Source: 40CM-2-70-7 sp035631315
GTDB lineage: Bacteria; Gemmatimonadota; Gemmatimonadetes; Gemmatimonadales; GWC2-71-9
Assembly (NCBI GenBank): GCA_035631315.1
Contig: DASQIZ010000014.1
Location: forward strand, 39,503-103,502
Direction of reading: 5' to 3'
DNA: 64,000 nucleotides
In this document: positions 32,240 through 41,626 of the stretch, piece by piece
How the letters are laid out: every line of letters starts with the position of its first letter
Numbering within the stretch: position 1 is the stretch's first letter
Made by a program: the position numbers and the translations under genes
The notes under the pieces: generated by a model
The model's database searches: none
The model's input: the letters and a program-made list of their open reading frames with translations, nothing else
Told to the model about the DNA's origin: nothing

Positions 32240-32690
32240 CCGCGACACCCTCACCCCGCCCGATCCATCCCATGCCCTCGTTGGTCTTGCCCTTAATGGA
32301 GATGGCCGACGCGCCGACGGCCAGGGCATCGGCCAGCCGTTGCTGCATCGCGTCGATATGCCGCGCCAGTTTGGGCGCCTCGGCGATCACCGTGATATCG
32401 GCTTGCACGAAATGATGCCCGGCTCCGGCCACGGCCAGGTTCGCCTGGGTGAGCAACTTCACCGAATCCGCGTCCTTCCACTTCGGGTCGGTGTCGGGGA
32501 ACATCTGCCCGATGTCCCCCAGGCTCGCCGCGCCCAGAATGGCATCGGTGAGGGCGTGACAGATGGCGTCGGCGTCGGAGTGACCGATGAGGCAGTGGTC
32601 GTGGGGAATGACGACGCCGCCGAGGATGAGCGGGCGTCCCGGCGGCCCGGGGTCGAACCGGTGGGAATCGTACCCGATCCCGACGCGCAT
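32214..32690 (-). CDS. ispF: IspF, 2-C-methyl-D-erythritol 2,4-cyclodiphosphate synthase
   Basis: MEP-pathway enzyme making the cyclic precursor of isoprenoids, including the menaquinone side chain. The 158 residues have metal-binding GYDSHRF (Asp and His) and the His in IGHSDADAICHALTDA, then KGKTNEGMGWIGRGEG. The gene begins immediately before the purE stop (cat/cta at 32688-32693), in the same unit. Confidence 0.96.
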   Translation of the reverse strand: MRVGIGYDSHRFDPGPPGRPLILGGVVIPHDHCLIGHSDADAICHALTDAILGAASLGDIGQMFPDTDPKWKDADSVKLLTQANLAVAGAGHHFVQADITVIAEAPKLARHIDAMQQRLADALAVGASAISIKGKTNEGMGWIGRGEGVAVIAVATLA

Positions 32691-33089
32691 CTACTTCTTG
32701 CCGAGGATCCGAAGCGCGAGATGAGCCGCGTTCTTGGCGTTGTCGATCCCGACGGTGGCCACCGGGACGCCGGGAGGCACCTGGACGGTCGCGAGGAGGG
32801 CGTCGAGCCCGTTCAGCGGGCCGACTGCGAACGGGACGCCGATCACCGGCAGGTCGGTCATCGAGGCCGCGAATCCGGGGAGTGCGGCGGACAGTCCCGC
32901 GCCGGCGATCACCACTTTGGCCCCGGCAGCCTTGGCGCCCTTGATCAGCGCGCCGGTCTGATCGGGCTGGCGGTGCGCGGAGGAGGCGTGGAACTCGAAG
33001 GTGACGCCCGCCTTGGTGAGGATCTCGAACGCGGGTTCGATCCGCGGTTTGTCACTTTCGGATCCGACGACGATCAGAACTTCCGGCAT
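32691..33089 (-). CDS. purE: PurE, N5-carboxyaminoimidazole ribonucleotide mutase
   Basis: Purine biosynthesis enzyme converting N5-CAIR to CAIR. The 132 residues have GSESDKPR and HASSAHRQ, both active-site motifs, followed by AGLSAALPGFAAS and GVPFAVG. The family is usually about 160 residues, so this one is slightly short but complete in motif order. It shares one base with the mqnC stop (TAATG). PurK is not in the window. Confidence 0.93.
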   Translation of the reverse strand: MPEVLIVVGSESDKPRIEPAFEILTKAGVTFEFHASSAHRQPDQTGALIKGAKAAGAKVVIAGAGLSAALPGFAASMTDLPVIGVPFAVGPLNGLDALLATVQVPPGVPVATVGIDNAKNAAHLALRILGKK

Positions 33090-34132
33090 TACGCGGCCTC
33101 CGGCATCAGCGAGTAGTCTTGCCGGCGCTTGCGGGGTGCGTACCCGGCGTCGGCGATGAGCCGCTGCATCTCTCCCAGCGTGGTGCGATACGTCGTGCCC
33201 GCGGCCGACACGACGTTCTCCTCCATCATCAGTGAACCGAAGTCGTTGGCCCCGAAACGGAGGGCCACCTGCCCGACCTTGAATCCCATGGTGACCCACG
33301 ACGCCTGGATATTCGGCACGTTGTCGAGCACCACGCGGGCGATGGCCTGGGTGCGGAGGTACGTGACGGCGTCGGTCTTCCCGAGGTGCTCGAGTTGTGT
33401 GTGCTCGGGCTGGAGGGGCCAGCAGATGAAGGCCGTGAAGCCACCCGTTTCCCGCTGAACCTCGCGGACGCGGAAGAGATGCTCCATGCGGTCTTCCAGG
33501 GTCTCGCCCAAGCCGTACATCATGGTCACGCTGGTCTTCAGGCCCAGCCGGTGCGCGATGGCCATGACCTCGAGCCAGCGGTCGGCGCCGGCCTTTTTCT
33601 TCGCGACCTGATCCCGGATGTTCTGCACCAGGATCTCGCCGCCGCCACCGGGAATCGAGTCCAGCCCCGCGCTCACGAGCTCCCGGATGACCTCTTCGAT
33701 GCGCAGTCCGAAACGGGTAGCGAAGAAATCCACTTCCGACGGCGAAAAGCCGTGGATATGAATGGGGTGATTCCGCTTGATGTACCGGAGCAGGTCCAGG
33801 TACCACTCGAACGGGATGTAGGGGTTGTGCCCCCCCTGCATCAGGATTTGGACGCCGCCCAGCGCCTTCAGCTCTTCGATCTTGCGGCCGATCTCCTCGT
33901 ACGAGAGCAGGTAGCCCTCGGGGTGCTTCGGGCGCCGGTAGAACGCGCAGAACTTGCAGTCGGCGACGCAGACGTTCGTGTAGTTGATGTTCCGGTCGAT
34001 GATGTACGTGACCACATTCTCGGGGTGGAGCTTCCAACGCGCCGCATCGGCGTGAGCGCCGAGCTCGAGGAGGGGCGCGTCACGGTAGAGATCCACGAAG
34101 GAGCGGAATTCGGACGACGTGCGATCGACCAT
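33089..34132 (-). CDS. mqnC: MqnC, cyclic dehypoxanthinylfutalosine synthase (radical SAM)
   Basis: Radical SAM step of the futalosine menaquinone pathway. The 347 residues have the [4Fe-4S] cluster motif CVADCKFC (CX3CX2C), YIPFEWYLDLLRYIKR, GLDSIPGGGGEIL and TMMYGLGETLEDRMEHL. The gene follows mqnA after 9 nt, and purE overlaps its stop. Confidence 0.94.
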   Translation of the reverse strand: MVDRTSSEFRSFVDLYRDAPLLELGAHADAARWKLHPENVVTYIIDRNINYTNVCVADCKFCAFYRRPKHPEGYLLSYEEIGRKIEELKALGGVQILMQGGHNPYIPFEWYLDLLRYIKRNHPIHIHGFSPSEVDFFATRFGLRIEEVIRELVSAGLDSIPGGGGEILVQNIRDQVAKKKAGADRWLEVMAIAHRLGLKTSVTMMYGLGETLEDRMEHLFRVREVQRETGGFTAFICWPLQPEHTQLEHLGKTDAVTYLRTQAIARVVLDNVPNIQASWVTMGFKVGQVALRFGANDFGSLMMEENVVSAAGTTYRTTLGEMQRLIADAGYAPRKRRQDYSLMPEAA

Positions 34133-34141
34133 GGTGTGCAG

Positions 34142-34975
34142 TCAGGCCACGTGCAGAAACTGGAGTGAACCATCAGGCGCGAGGCCGCGGGCCACCAGCT
34201 TCCGGAAAAAGAGCGTGAGACCCGCCAGATGGCGGTCGGTCAACGCGTAGTCGAGTCCGGAGAAATAGCTGCGGCATTCGTTCTCCGGCACCTTGGTCGC
34301 TGCGCTCGCCGAGCGGGCCAGCTCGTCCAGGTTCGCCAGTCCCCAGTCGCGTGACTTGAGAATCTGCGCGTGGATGCGCGCGACGGCCGCCCGCGTCTCG
34401 CCTCCCCCGCTGGCCCGGCGCGCGGCCCAGACCGCGAAGACGAACGGCAGACCGGTCCAGCGGCGCCATTCGGTGCCCAGGTCGTAGACGTGCGGGTAGG
34501 CGTGCATGGAACCAAGGAGGAGCGCGGGGTCGCCGATCACGAGGACGGCCTGGTGTGGCAGCCCGGCCAGCGCGGTCAGGTCGGCCGCCTCGGCCCGCAC
34601 CTGCGCGAACCGGGGCTGCACCTTCCACACATCGTGGCAGAGCAACTCGAGGAGCCCGACCGACGTCCGGGAGGACGCCGACAGCAGCACCGGGACGTCG
34701 TTCAATGCGGTCGCGGGCACGCGGCTGAACAGCATGACGCTGCGCACCGCACCATCCGACGAAATCGCGACGTCCGGCAGGAGCACGAGGTCGCGTGAGT
34801 GCCGGGCATACTCGACGGCGCTGATCACCGACACGTCCAACTCGCCCGCCACCAACAGGTCATTCAGCTCGGCGGGGGTTCCGGTCACGAGCTCCGCGGA
34901 GACTTTCACGACACCCCGGTCGATGGCCCCGTAGACCGGGTAGCAGTTGATGTAACCGATCCGCCCGAGCCTCAC
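34142..34975 (-). CDS. mqnA: MqnA, chorismate dehydratase
   Basis: First futalosine-pathway enzyme, making 3-enolpyruvyl-benzoate from chorismate. The 277-residue periplasmic-binding-like fold starts VRLGRIGYINCYPVYG and has ELDVSVISAVEYARH and LVIGDPALLL. The start is GTG 34975, overlapping the mqnE stop (GTGA). Confidence 0.92.
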   Translation of the reverse strand: MRLGRIGYINCYPVYGAIDRGVVKVSAELVTGTPAELNDLLVAGELDVSVISAVEYARHSRDLVLLPDVAISSDGAVRSVMLFSRVPATALNDVPVLLSASSRTSVGLLELLCHDVWKVQPRFAQVRAEAADLTALAGLPHQAVLVIGDPALLLGSMHAYPHVYDLGTEWRRWTGLPFVFAVWAARRASGGGETRAAVARIHAQILKSRDWGLANLDELARSASAATKVPENECRSYFSGLDYALTDRHLAGLTLFFRKLVARGLAPDGSLQFLHVA

Positions 34976-36234
34976 GCGACGCCGTCCCCGGTGGGCGACA
35001 GCATGGGCAGGGGCTTCCGGTTGGGCCGGGCACTCGCGGTGGCGCGATGCGCCAGCTCGAACGTCGGTCCCTCCGGACCCTGCGGACGGGCCGAGGACTG
35101 CCCCGGCACCCAATCCTCGAACGTCCGGACCGTCTCGTACAGCGAATTCCGCTCCACCGGCTCTTTCCCTGCCCCGCGGATGAGGCCCACGATCTGGTCG
35201 TAGCTCATCCACATGGGCGTGCCGGCCCCCGCTTCGTGGTAGACTCGCTCGAACACCACCGTGCCCTCGAGATCGTCACAGCCGAAGCCGAGGGCGATCT
35301 GGGAGATGAACGGGGTCACCATCGGCCAATGGGTCTTCACGTGCGGGATGTTGTCCAGCACGAGCCGGCCGACGGCGATGTTCTTCAGATCGTCGAATCC
35401 CGACGTGGCGGTGCCGGTGCGGCCCAGCGCCTCACCGAGCTCGTTGTGGTCGGGGTGGTAGGCGAGCGGGATATAGGTCAGGAACCCGTTGGTCTCATCC
35501 TGCAGGCCCCGCAGTGCCAGGAGGTGATCGACACGGTCGGCGAGCGTCTCGACGTGCCCGTAAAGCATCGTGCAGTTCGACGGGATGCCCAGCTGGTGGG
35601 CTTCGCGGTGAACGGCGAGCCACTCTTCTCCGGACAGCTTCTTATCGGCGATGGTCGCGCGCGCGCCCGGTGAGAATACCTCGGCGCCGCCGCCCGGGAG
35701 GCTGGTGACGCCGGCGGCCTTCATGCGGACCAGCACGTCGTGCACGGAAATGTCTTCGATCCGCGCGAGGTGCGCGACCTCGACCGCCGTCAGCGCCTTG
35801 ATCTGCACGTCCGGATGACGCTCCTTGAGTCCCCGGAACATGTCTTCGTAATACGCCAGCGAGAGCTTGGGGTGCAGACCGCCGACGATGTGAAACTCGC
35901 GGGTCGGATTGTCCCGCGCGGCATCCGCTTCCGCGAACACTTGGTCCAGCTCGCGGGTGTACGACCCCTCCTCTTTCGGCATCCGGGCGAACGAGCAGAA
36001 AACGCAGGTGTTCCGGAGGATGCAGACATTGGTGGGGTTGATGTGCTGATTGGCGGCGAAAAAGACGCGCGACCCGTTGCGTCGTCGGTTCACCTGGTCG
36101 GCCAGGCGGCCGATGGTGAGCAGGTCGTGCGATTCAAACAGCGCGAGGGCGTCGTCGCGGCTGAGGCGGTCACCCCGGTCTATCTTCGCGGCGATGGTGT
36201 CGAGCCGCGGGTCTCGCGGGCCGCCCGGTATCAC
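34972..36234 (-). CDS. mqnE: MqnE, aminofutalosine synthase with a CX5CX2C cluster motif
   Basis: Radical SAM enzyme making aminofutalosine. The 420 residues have HINPTNVCILRNTCVFC, FHIVGGLHPKLSLAYYEDM, GGGAEVFSPGAR and TMLYGHVETLADRVDHLL. The cysteines read C-ILRNT-C-VF-C, that is CX5CX2C, where family members usually show CX3CX2C; the DNA is clear (TGC five codons before TGC, then two codons). The start is GTG 36234, overlapping the fabF stop (GTGA). The C-terminal about 35 residues after VPGQSS are low in similarity and may be a tail. Confidence 0.9.
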   Translation of the reverse strand: MIPGGPRDPRLDTIAAKIDRGDRLSRDDALALFESHDLLTIGRLADQVNRRRNGSRVFFAANQHINPTNVCILRNTCVFCSFARMPKEEGSYTRELDQVFAEADAARDNPTREFHIVGGLHPKLSLAYYEDMFRGLKERHPDVQIKALTAVEVAHLARIEDISVHDVLVRMKAAGVTSLPGGGAEVFSPGARATIADKKLSGEEWLAVHREAHQLGIPSNCTMLYGHVETLADRVDHLLALRGLQDETNGFLTYIPLAYHPDHNELGEALGRTGTATSGFDDLKNIAVGRLVLDNIPHVKTHWPMVTPFISQIALGFGCDDLEGTVVFERVYHEAGAGTPMWMSYDQIVGLIRGAGKEPVERNSLYETVRTFEDWVPGQSSARPQGPEGPTFELAHRATASARPNRKPLPMLSPTGDGVA

Positions 36235-37478
36235 GACGCTGCCCGCTTCAGCCCCAGCGTCACGTTGTGTCCCCCGAAGCCGAAGCTGTTGGACAACGCG
36301 GCCTCGAGCGGGCGCTTCACGGCGTGATTCGGCGCGGAGTTCAGGTCGCAGGCCGGATCGGGCGTGAACTGGTTGATCGTCGGCGGTACGACGCCACGCT
36401 TGATGGCGAGCGCGCACGCCGCGAACTCGAGCGCACCCGCCGCGCCGAGCAGGTGCCCGGTCATCGACTTGGTCGATCCGAAGATCAGGTTCTTCGCTTG
36501 GGCACCGAACACGCTCTTCACCGCGGCGGTCTCCGCCGCATCGCCGTGCGGCGTCGAGGTGCCGTGCGCGTTGATGTAGCCCACCTGTTCCGGCTTGATG
36601 TCGCCGTCCCTCATGCAGAGCAGCATCGCGCGCTGCGCGCCTTCACCGTCGGGTGAGGGGGCCGTGATGTGATACGCGTCGGCCGTCATGCCGTAGCCGA
36701 CCATTTCGGCGTAGATCTGCGCGCCCCGGGCCTTGGCGTGCTCCCACTCTTCGAGGATGACGCACGCGGCGCCGTCCCCCATCACGAATCCGTCCCGGTC
36801 CTTGTCGAAGGGGCGGCTCGCGGTCGTGGGGTCGTCGTTGCGTTCGGAGAGCGCCTTCATGTTCGCGAAGCTGGCGACCGCGAGGGGCGTGATGGCCGCC
36901 TCGGAACCCCCCGAGATCATGATGTCCGCTTCATTGTGCTGAATGAGCCGGCACGCGTCGCCCAGGGAGTGCGCGGATGTCGCGCACGCGGAGACGGTGC
37001 AGTAGTTCGGGCCTTTCGCGCCGTACCGCATCGAGACCACGGCGGACGCCACGTTCCCCATGAACATGGGAACGAAGAAGGGGGACACCCGGGAGGGTCC
37101 CTTCTCCAGATAGATCTGGCATTGCTCTTCGAAGGTCGCGATGCCGCCGGTGCCGGTCCCGATGATCACGCCGACGCGGCGGAGATCCAGGTCCTTCCAG
37201 CGCTCTTCCAGGCAGGAATCCCGCACCGCCTGCACGGCGGCACCCATCGCGAATTGGGCGAAGAGGTCATACCGCCGCGCCTCTTTCTTCTCGAGGTAGA
37301 GCGACGGATCCCAATTCTTCACCTCGTGGGCGAACTTGACGGGCAAGAGCGCCGGATCGAAGCGCGTGATGGGGCCGGCGCCGGACTTCCCGGCCACCAG
37401 TGCGTCCCACGTCTCCGCCACGGTGTTGCCCAGCGGGGTCACGAGCCCGAGGCCCGTGACCGCCACGCGTCGCCGCAC
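36231..37478 (-). CDS. fabF: FabF, 3-oxoacyl-ACP synthase II
   Basis: Chain-elongating condensing enzyme of fatty-acid synthesis. The 415 residues have VAVTGLGLVTPLGN, the catalytic Cys in VSACATSAHS, and the two His in NAHGTSTPHGD and MTGHLLGAAGA. The start is GTG 37478; the acpP stop lies 1 nt upstream. Confidence 0.96.
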   Translation of the reverse strand: MRRRVAVTGLGLVTPLGNTVAETWDALVAGKSGAGPITRFDPALLPVKFAHEVKNWDPSLYLEKKEARRYDLFAQFAMGAAVQAVRDSCLEERWKDLDLRRVGVIIGTGTGGIATFEEQCQIYLEKGPSRVSPFFVPMFMGNVASAVVSMRYGAKGPNYCTVSACATSAHSLGDACRLIQHNEADIMISGGSEAAITPLAVASFANMKALSERNDDPTTASRPFDKDRDGFVMGDGAACVILEEWEHAKARGAQIYAEMVGYGMTADAYHITAPSPDGEGAQRAMLLCMRDGDIKPEQVGYINAHGTSTPHGDAAETAAVKSVFGAQAKNLIFGSTKSMTGHLLGAAGALEFAACALAIKRGVVPPTINQFTPDPACDLNSAPNHAVKRPLEAALSNSFGFGGHNVTLGLKRAAS

Positions 37479-37730
37479 CTACTTCCCCATCTTCTCGTGG
37501 AGATACTGCATCGCCGCCCCGACGGTCTTCAGCTTTTCGGCTTCCTCGTCGGGAATGTCGATGTCGAATTCCTTCTCGAAGGCCATCACCAGCTCGACCG
37601 TGTCCAAGCTGTCGGCGCCCAGATCCTCCATGAAGCTGGCATTGTTGGTGAGCTTGTCCCGTTCGACGCCGAGCTCCTCAACAATGATGTCTTTGACCTT
37701 CTCTTCCAGCTGCTTCATGTCCATGGCCAT
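37479..37730 (-). CDS. acpP: Acyl carrier protein
   Basis: An 83-residue carrier of growing acyl chains. The phosphopantetheine site is the Ser in GADSLDTVE. It is acidic and helical as expected (MKQLEEKVKDIIVEELGV). MAMDMKQ could start at either Met. Adjacent to fabF and, across 37 nt, fabG. Confidence 0.96.
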   Translation of the reverse strand: MAMDMKQLEEKVKDIIVEELGVERDKLTNNASFMEDLGADSLDTVELVMAFEKEFDIDIPDEEAEKLKTVGAAMQYLHEKMGK

Positions 37731-37767
37731 GGTTGATCCTAGTGCAGAGGGGTGGACTCTCGCGGGA

Positions 37768-38502
37768 TCACATTACCATCCCGCCGTCGACGACCAACAC
37801 CTGTCCTGTAATGTAGCTCGCCTGATCGGAAGCGAGAAAGAGCACGGCGTGTGCGATATCTTCGCCCTGCCCCAGCCTTCCCAGCGGAATGGCCGCCTGG
37901 AGGGCCTGCTTCATCTCGTCCGAGATGGCTTCCGTCATCTCGGTCGCGATGTACCCCGGTGCGACCGCATTCACGAGAACGTTACGCGACGCCAGCTCCT
38001 TCGCCACGCTCTTGGTAAACCCGATCAGACCGGCTTTTGACGCGGCGTAGTTGGCCTGACCCTTGTTCCCGGTCAGTCCCACCACACTGGAAATGTTGAT
38101 GATGCGCCCCCAGCGGCGCTTGATCATGCCCCGGGCCGTGAGCTTCGTGAGCAGGAACGCGGCCTTGAGGTTCGTGTCCAGTACGGCGTCCCAATCATCG
38201 GCGCCGATCCGGAACAACAAGTTGTCCTTGGTGATGCCGGCGTTGTTCACCAGCACGTCAACGGGGCCGAGATCCTTCTCGACCGTCTCGATCAGCGTCT
38301 CGACCTGGGCTTGGTCGGCGACGTCGCAGGCGTAGCCCTTCGTCGCGCCGCCCAGCCCCGCCGCCGCCGACTCGGCCTTGGCTGCCTCGCGACCACAGAT
38401 GGCGACCTTGGCACCCGCGCCCACCAGGGCTTTGGCGATCGCGTGGCCGATGCCGCGGGTCCCGCCGGTGACGAGGACGACCTTCCCATTGAGCCCCGTC
38501 AA
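37768..38502 (-). CDS. fabG: FabG, 3-oxoacyl-ACP reductase
   Basis: NADPH-dependent reductase of fatty-acid synthesis. The 244-residue short-chain dehydrogenase has GGTRGIG, NNAG, the Ser-Tyr-Lys triad (SSVV, YAASK) and PGYIATEMTE. The ATG overlaps the fabD stop by 4 nt. Confidence 0.96.
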   Translation of the reverse strand: MTGLNGKVVLVTGGTRGIGHAIAKALVGAGAKVAICGREAAKAESAAAGLGGATKGYACDVADQAQVETLIETVEKDLGPVDVLVNNAGITKDNLLFRIGADDWDAVLDTNLKAAFLLTKLTARGMIKRRWGRIINISSVVGLTGNKGQANYAASKAGLIGFTKSVAKELASRNVLVNAVAPGYIATEMTEAISDEMKQALQAAIPLGRLGQGEDIAHAVLFLASDQASYITGQVLVVDGGMVM

Positions 38503-39434
38503 TTGCTCTCCATGAACTTCGTCACCTCGTCGGCGGTTCCCAGGCTTGTCACCGTCGCGCCCGGCACAATCCGCTTGAGCAGTCCCGCGAGCACCGCGCC
38601 GGGGCCGATCTCGAGGAAACGCAGGCCCTCACCCAGCGTCGCTGCCTTCTCCATGCACGCGACCCAGCGAACCGGGGCCGTCAGCTGATCGGTCAGGAGG
38701 CGACGCGCGCGCGCGGCATCCCGAACCGGCTCCGCGGTGGCGTTGGCGACCACCGGCGTTTTCGGATCGGCGAACGGAGCTTTGTCGAGCGCGAGGCGCA
38801 GCTTGTCGGCGGCCGGGGCCATCAGGGGCGAATGGAACGCGCCCGAGACCTTCAGCGGCAGGACGCGCTTCGCACCCTTGGTTTGACAGATGCCCCCGGC
38901 CCGCTCGATCGCGTCGGGGTCACCGGAGATCACCGTCTGATCCGGGCCATTGAGATTCGCCGCGACGGCGATTGATCCGGCCCGGGACGCTTCCTTGCAC
39001 GCGGCTTCGACGTCAGCGGTGGCGAGGCCGAGCACCGCGGCCATGGTGCCGGGACGAGCCTCGCCGGCCTGCTGCATGAGCTCCCCGCGGCGGCGAACGA
39101 GTTTCGCGGCTTCCGGGCCTGCGAGCGCGCCGGTCGCGACGTACGCGGAGTATTCGCCGAGGGAGTGCCCCGCGGCGCCCGCGACACTGGTCACCTTGGA
39201 GCCGATGATGGCGAAGACCGCGGCGGAGTGTGCGAGGATGGCGGGCTGGGTGTTGCTGGTGGCGGTCAGCTGGTCCTCGGGCCCCTCGAACATGATCTTC
39301 GAGAGTCCGACACCCAGGGCGTCGTCGATGGCCTGAAAGGTCTGTCGCGCGATTGGAAACCGCTCCGCCAGATCCTTCCCCATCCCTACCTTCTGCGCGC
39401 CCTGGCCGGGGCACAGCCAGACCGTGCTTACCAC
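38499..39434 (-). CDS. fabD: FabD, malonyl-CoA:ACP transacylase
   Basis: Loads malonyl groups onto ACP. The 311 residues have CPGQGAQKVGM, the catalytic Ser in GHSLGEYSA, and the His in GAFHSPLM. The start is GTG 39434, overlapping the fabH stop. No strong Shine-Dalgarno is visible, so coupling to fabH is likely. Confidence 0.95.
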   Translation of the reverse strand: MVSTVWLCPGQGAQKVGMGKDLAERFPIARQTFQAIDDALGVGLSKIMFEGPEDQLTATSNTQPAILAHSAAVFAIIGSKVTSVAGAAGHSLGEYSAYVATGALAGPEAAKLVRRRGELMQQAGEARPGTMAAVLGLATADVEAACKEASRAGSIAVAANLNGPDQTVISGDPDAIERAGGICQTKGAKRVLPLKVSGAFHSPLMAPAADKLRLALDKAPFADPKTPVVANATAEPVRDAARARRLLTDQLTAPVRWVACMEKAATLGEGLRFLEIGPGAVLAGLLKRIVPGATVTSLGTADEVTKFMESN

Positions 39435-40414
39435 TTCACAACCATGCTCGCCCACGTGAACCCGGCACCGAACGCCACGAACATCGCCGTCATGCCGGGC
39501 TTGAGCCGGCCGGTGCGGACGGCTTCGTCCAGCGCGATGGCCACCGAGGCGGCCGACGTATTCCCCATGCGATCCACGTTCACGTAGACCTTGTCCATGG
39601 AGATGCCGGCGTGCTTCGCGGTGGACTCGATGATCCGGATGTTGGCCTGATGCGGGATGAGAAGATCGAGGTCGCCGCCGGAGAGCCCCGCGCGTTCCAG
39701 CGCCCGGTCGCACGCATCCGCCATCGAGAGCACCGCGGCCTTGTAGACCTCGCGTCCCGCCATGCGGATGTAGTACGAGTGGTCGGCGATCATCTCGGGG
39801 CTGGGCGGATGCGATGCGCCGCCGCCGGGCCGGTACAGCAGCTCGGCCAGTGTACCATCCGACTTCATGTAGTTCGACAGGATTCCGCGCTTGCCATCGC
39901 TCTTGCCGACGATGGTCGCGCCCGCGCCGTCCCCGAACAGCACGGCTGTGGAGCGGTCGGTCCAGTCCATGATGCTCGTCAGCTTCTCGCACGCGATGAC
40001 CAGCACGCGCTCGGCCTGGCCCGAGGCGACGAGGCCGTCGGCCGTGTTGAGCGCGTAGAGGAATCCGGAGCAGGCCGCGCCGACGTCGAACGCCGCGGCG
40101 TTCTTGGCGCCGAGGAGCGCTTGCACGTCGCAGGCGGCGGACGGCAGGAGGCGGTCGGGGGACGCGGTCGCATAGACGATGGCGTCCACGTCCATCGCGG
40201 TGAGGCCGTTGTCCTTCAGCACCACCTCGGCGGCCTTCTTCCCCATGCAGGCGTTGGACTCTTCTTTGGTCGAGACCCGGCGCTCCCGGATGCCCGTCCG
40301 CTCGCGGATCCACTGATCCGAGGTGTCGAGGATCTTCGAGAACTCGTCGTTCGTCATGACCCGGGCGGGGAGATAGCTCCCGGTGCCGGAGAGCTGCGAG
40401 AAGGGGCGCTTCAT
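39428..40414 (-). CDS. fabH: FabH, 3-oxoacyl-ACP synthase III
   Basis: Initiates fatty-acid synthesis by joining acetyl-CoA (or branched primer) and malonyl-ACP. The 328 residues have the catalytic Cys in AACSGFLYAL, His in LIPHQANIRI, Asn in GNTSAASV and WIRERTGI. The ATG overlaps the plsX stop (ATGA). Confidence 0.96.
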   Translation of the reverse strand: MKRPFSQLSGTGSYLPARVMTNDEFSKILDTSDQWIRERTGIRERRVSTKEESNACMGKKAAEVVLKDNGLTAMDVDAIVYATASPDRLLPSAACDVQALLGAKNAAAFDVGAACSGFLYALNTADGLVASGQAERVLVIACEKLTSIMDWTDRSTAVLFGDGAGATIVGKSDGKRGILSNYMKSDGTLAELLYRPGGGASHPPSPEMIADHSYYIRMAGREVYKAAVLSMADACDRALERAGLSGGDLDLLIPHQANIRIIESTAKHAGISMDKVYVNVDRMGNTSAASVAIALDEAVRTGRLKPGMTAMFVAFGAGFTWASMVVKW

Positions 40415-41424
40415 GCGACCGCGTTGCCCGTGCCCTGGGTGAACTCGGCGTCGATGTGGCGGTCCATTTCGTTCTCGACCATCTGCACGGCGACGCGGAT
40501 GGCGTTCCGGATCGCCTTGGGCTGCGATGAGCCGTGGCAGATGATCGACACGCCCTTCACGCCGAGGAGGGGAGCCCCGCCGTACGTGGAGTAGTCGAGG
40601 ACCTTGAGCACCTTGGCCATCTCCGGCCGCTTGAGGATGTCCGGGATTTCCTGCTTCAGCAGGGAGACGAACACCCGGGCGGCGGACTCGTAGAATTTCA
40701 GCACGATGTTTCCGACGAAGCCGTCGCAGACGACCACGTCGAGTGGCGCGCCCCGGCACTCGCCGGCCGGAATGTCCCGGCCTTCGACGTTGCCGACGTA
40801 TTGGAAGGTGGTCGCCGCCTTGAAGAGCTGGTGGGCTTCCTTCACCACCGCGTTCCCCTTCTCATCCTCTTCGCCGATGTTGAGCAGGCCGACGGAGGGA
40901 TGGGTCCGGCCCAGAATGTCGCGGGCATAGACCGCGCCGAGCTGAGCGAACCCCAGAAGCTCGCGGGGGTCGCAGTCGACGTTGGCGCCGGCGTCCAGGA
41001 GGAGCACCGGTTGCTGCGCCGTTGGAAACACCGTGCCGATGGCCGGCCGCTCGACGCCCGGGTGGAGGCGGAGCAGCAGTGTGCTCGCGGCCATCACCGC
41101 GCCGGTGTTGCCGGCGGAGATGAACGCGTCGGAGCCCTTTTTTTTCTGCAGGCCAAGGCCCACGGCGATCGAGGAGTTGGGCTTGCCGCGGATGGCCTGC
41201 AGCGGCTTTTCGCCCATCCCCACGACTTCCGGCGCGTCGACGATTTCGAGGCGCGCGCGATCCGTGACGCCGGCTTCCAGCAGCCCGGCCTCGATGTCGG
41301 CGGTGCGGCCTACCAGCTGGACGAGGAAGGTCGGCGGGAGCTCACGCAGGGCCTGCGCGGCACCCTCGATTTCGGCCTGGGGAGCATTGTCACTCCCCAT
41401 TGCGTCCAGCGCGACCCGGATCAC
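40411..41424 (-). CDS. plsX: PlsX, phosphate acyltransferase
   Basis: Makes acyl-phosphate from acyl-ACP for phospholipid synthesis. The 337 residues have VALDAMGSDNAPQAEIEGA, VGMGEKPLQAIRGKPNSSI and FISAGNTGAVMAAS. It follows rpmF after 1 nt, the usual rpmF-plsX-fabH order. Confidence 0.95.
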   Translation of the reverse strand: MIRVALDAMGSDNAPQAEIEGAAQALRELPPTFLVQLVGRTADIEAGLLEAGVTDRARLEIVDAPEVVGMGEKPLQAIRGKPNSSIAVGLGLQKKKGSDAFISAGNTGAVMAASTLLLRLHPGVERPAIGTVFPTAQQPVLLLDAGANVDCDPRELLGFAQLGAVYARDILGRTHPSVGLLNIGEEDEKGNAVVKEAHQLFKAATTFQYVGNVEGRDIPAGECRGAPLDVVVCDGFVGNIVLKFYESAARVFVSLLKQEIPDILKRPEMAKVLKVLDYSTYGGAPLLGVKGVSIICHGSSQPKAIRNAIRVAVQMVENEMDRHIDAEFTQGTGNAVA

Positions 41425-41425
41425 T

Positions 41426-41608
41426 TCAGGCGTCCTCTACCTCGACCCGCTGCTCACCGTTGTAGTAGCCGCAGGTCGGACACACCCGGTGCGGCTGCCG
41501 CAGGTCCCCGCACTTGGGGCACGGCTGGAGGGTGGGCATCGCGGCCTTGTAGTGCGTGCGGCGCGCGCGCTTCTTGCGCTTGGACGTTCTGCGCTTCGGG
41601 ACAGCCAT
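41426..41608 (-). CDS. rpmF: Ribosomal protein bL32
   Basis: A 60-residue large-subunit protein (MAVPKRRTSKRKKRARRTHY) with a zinc ribbon (CPKCG and CPTCG). Encoded between yceD and plsX as in many bacteria. Confidence 0.97.
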   Translation of the reverse strand: MAVPKRRTSKRKKRARRTHYKAAMPTLQPCPKCGDLRQPHRVCPTCGYYNGEQRVEVEDA

Positions 41609-41626
41609 ATACTCCTCAGGATCAGG

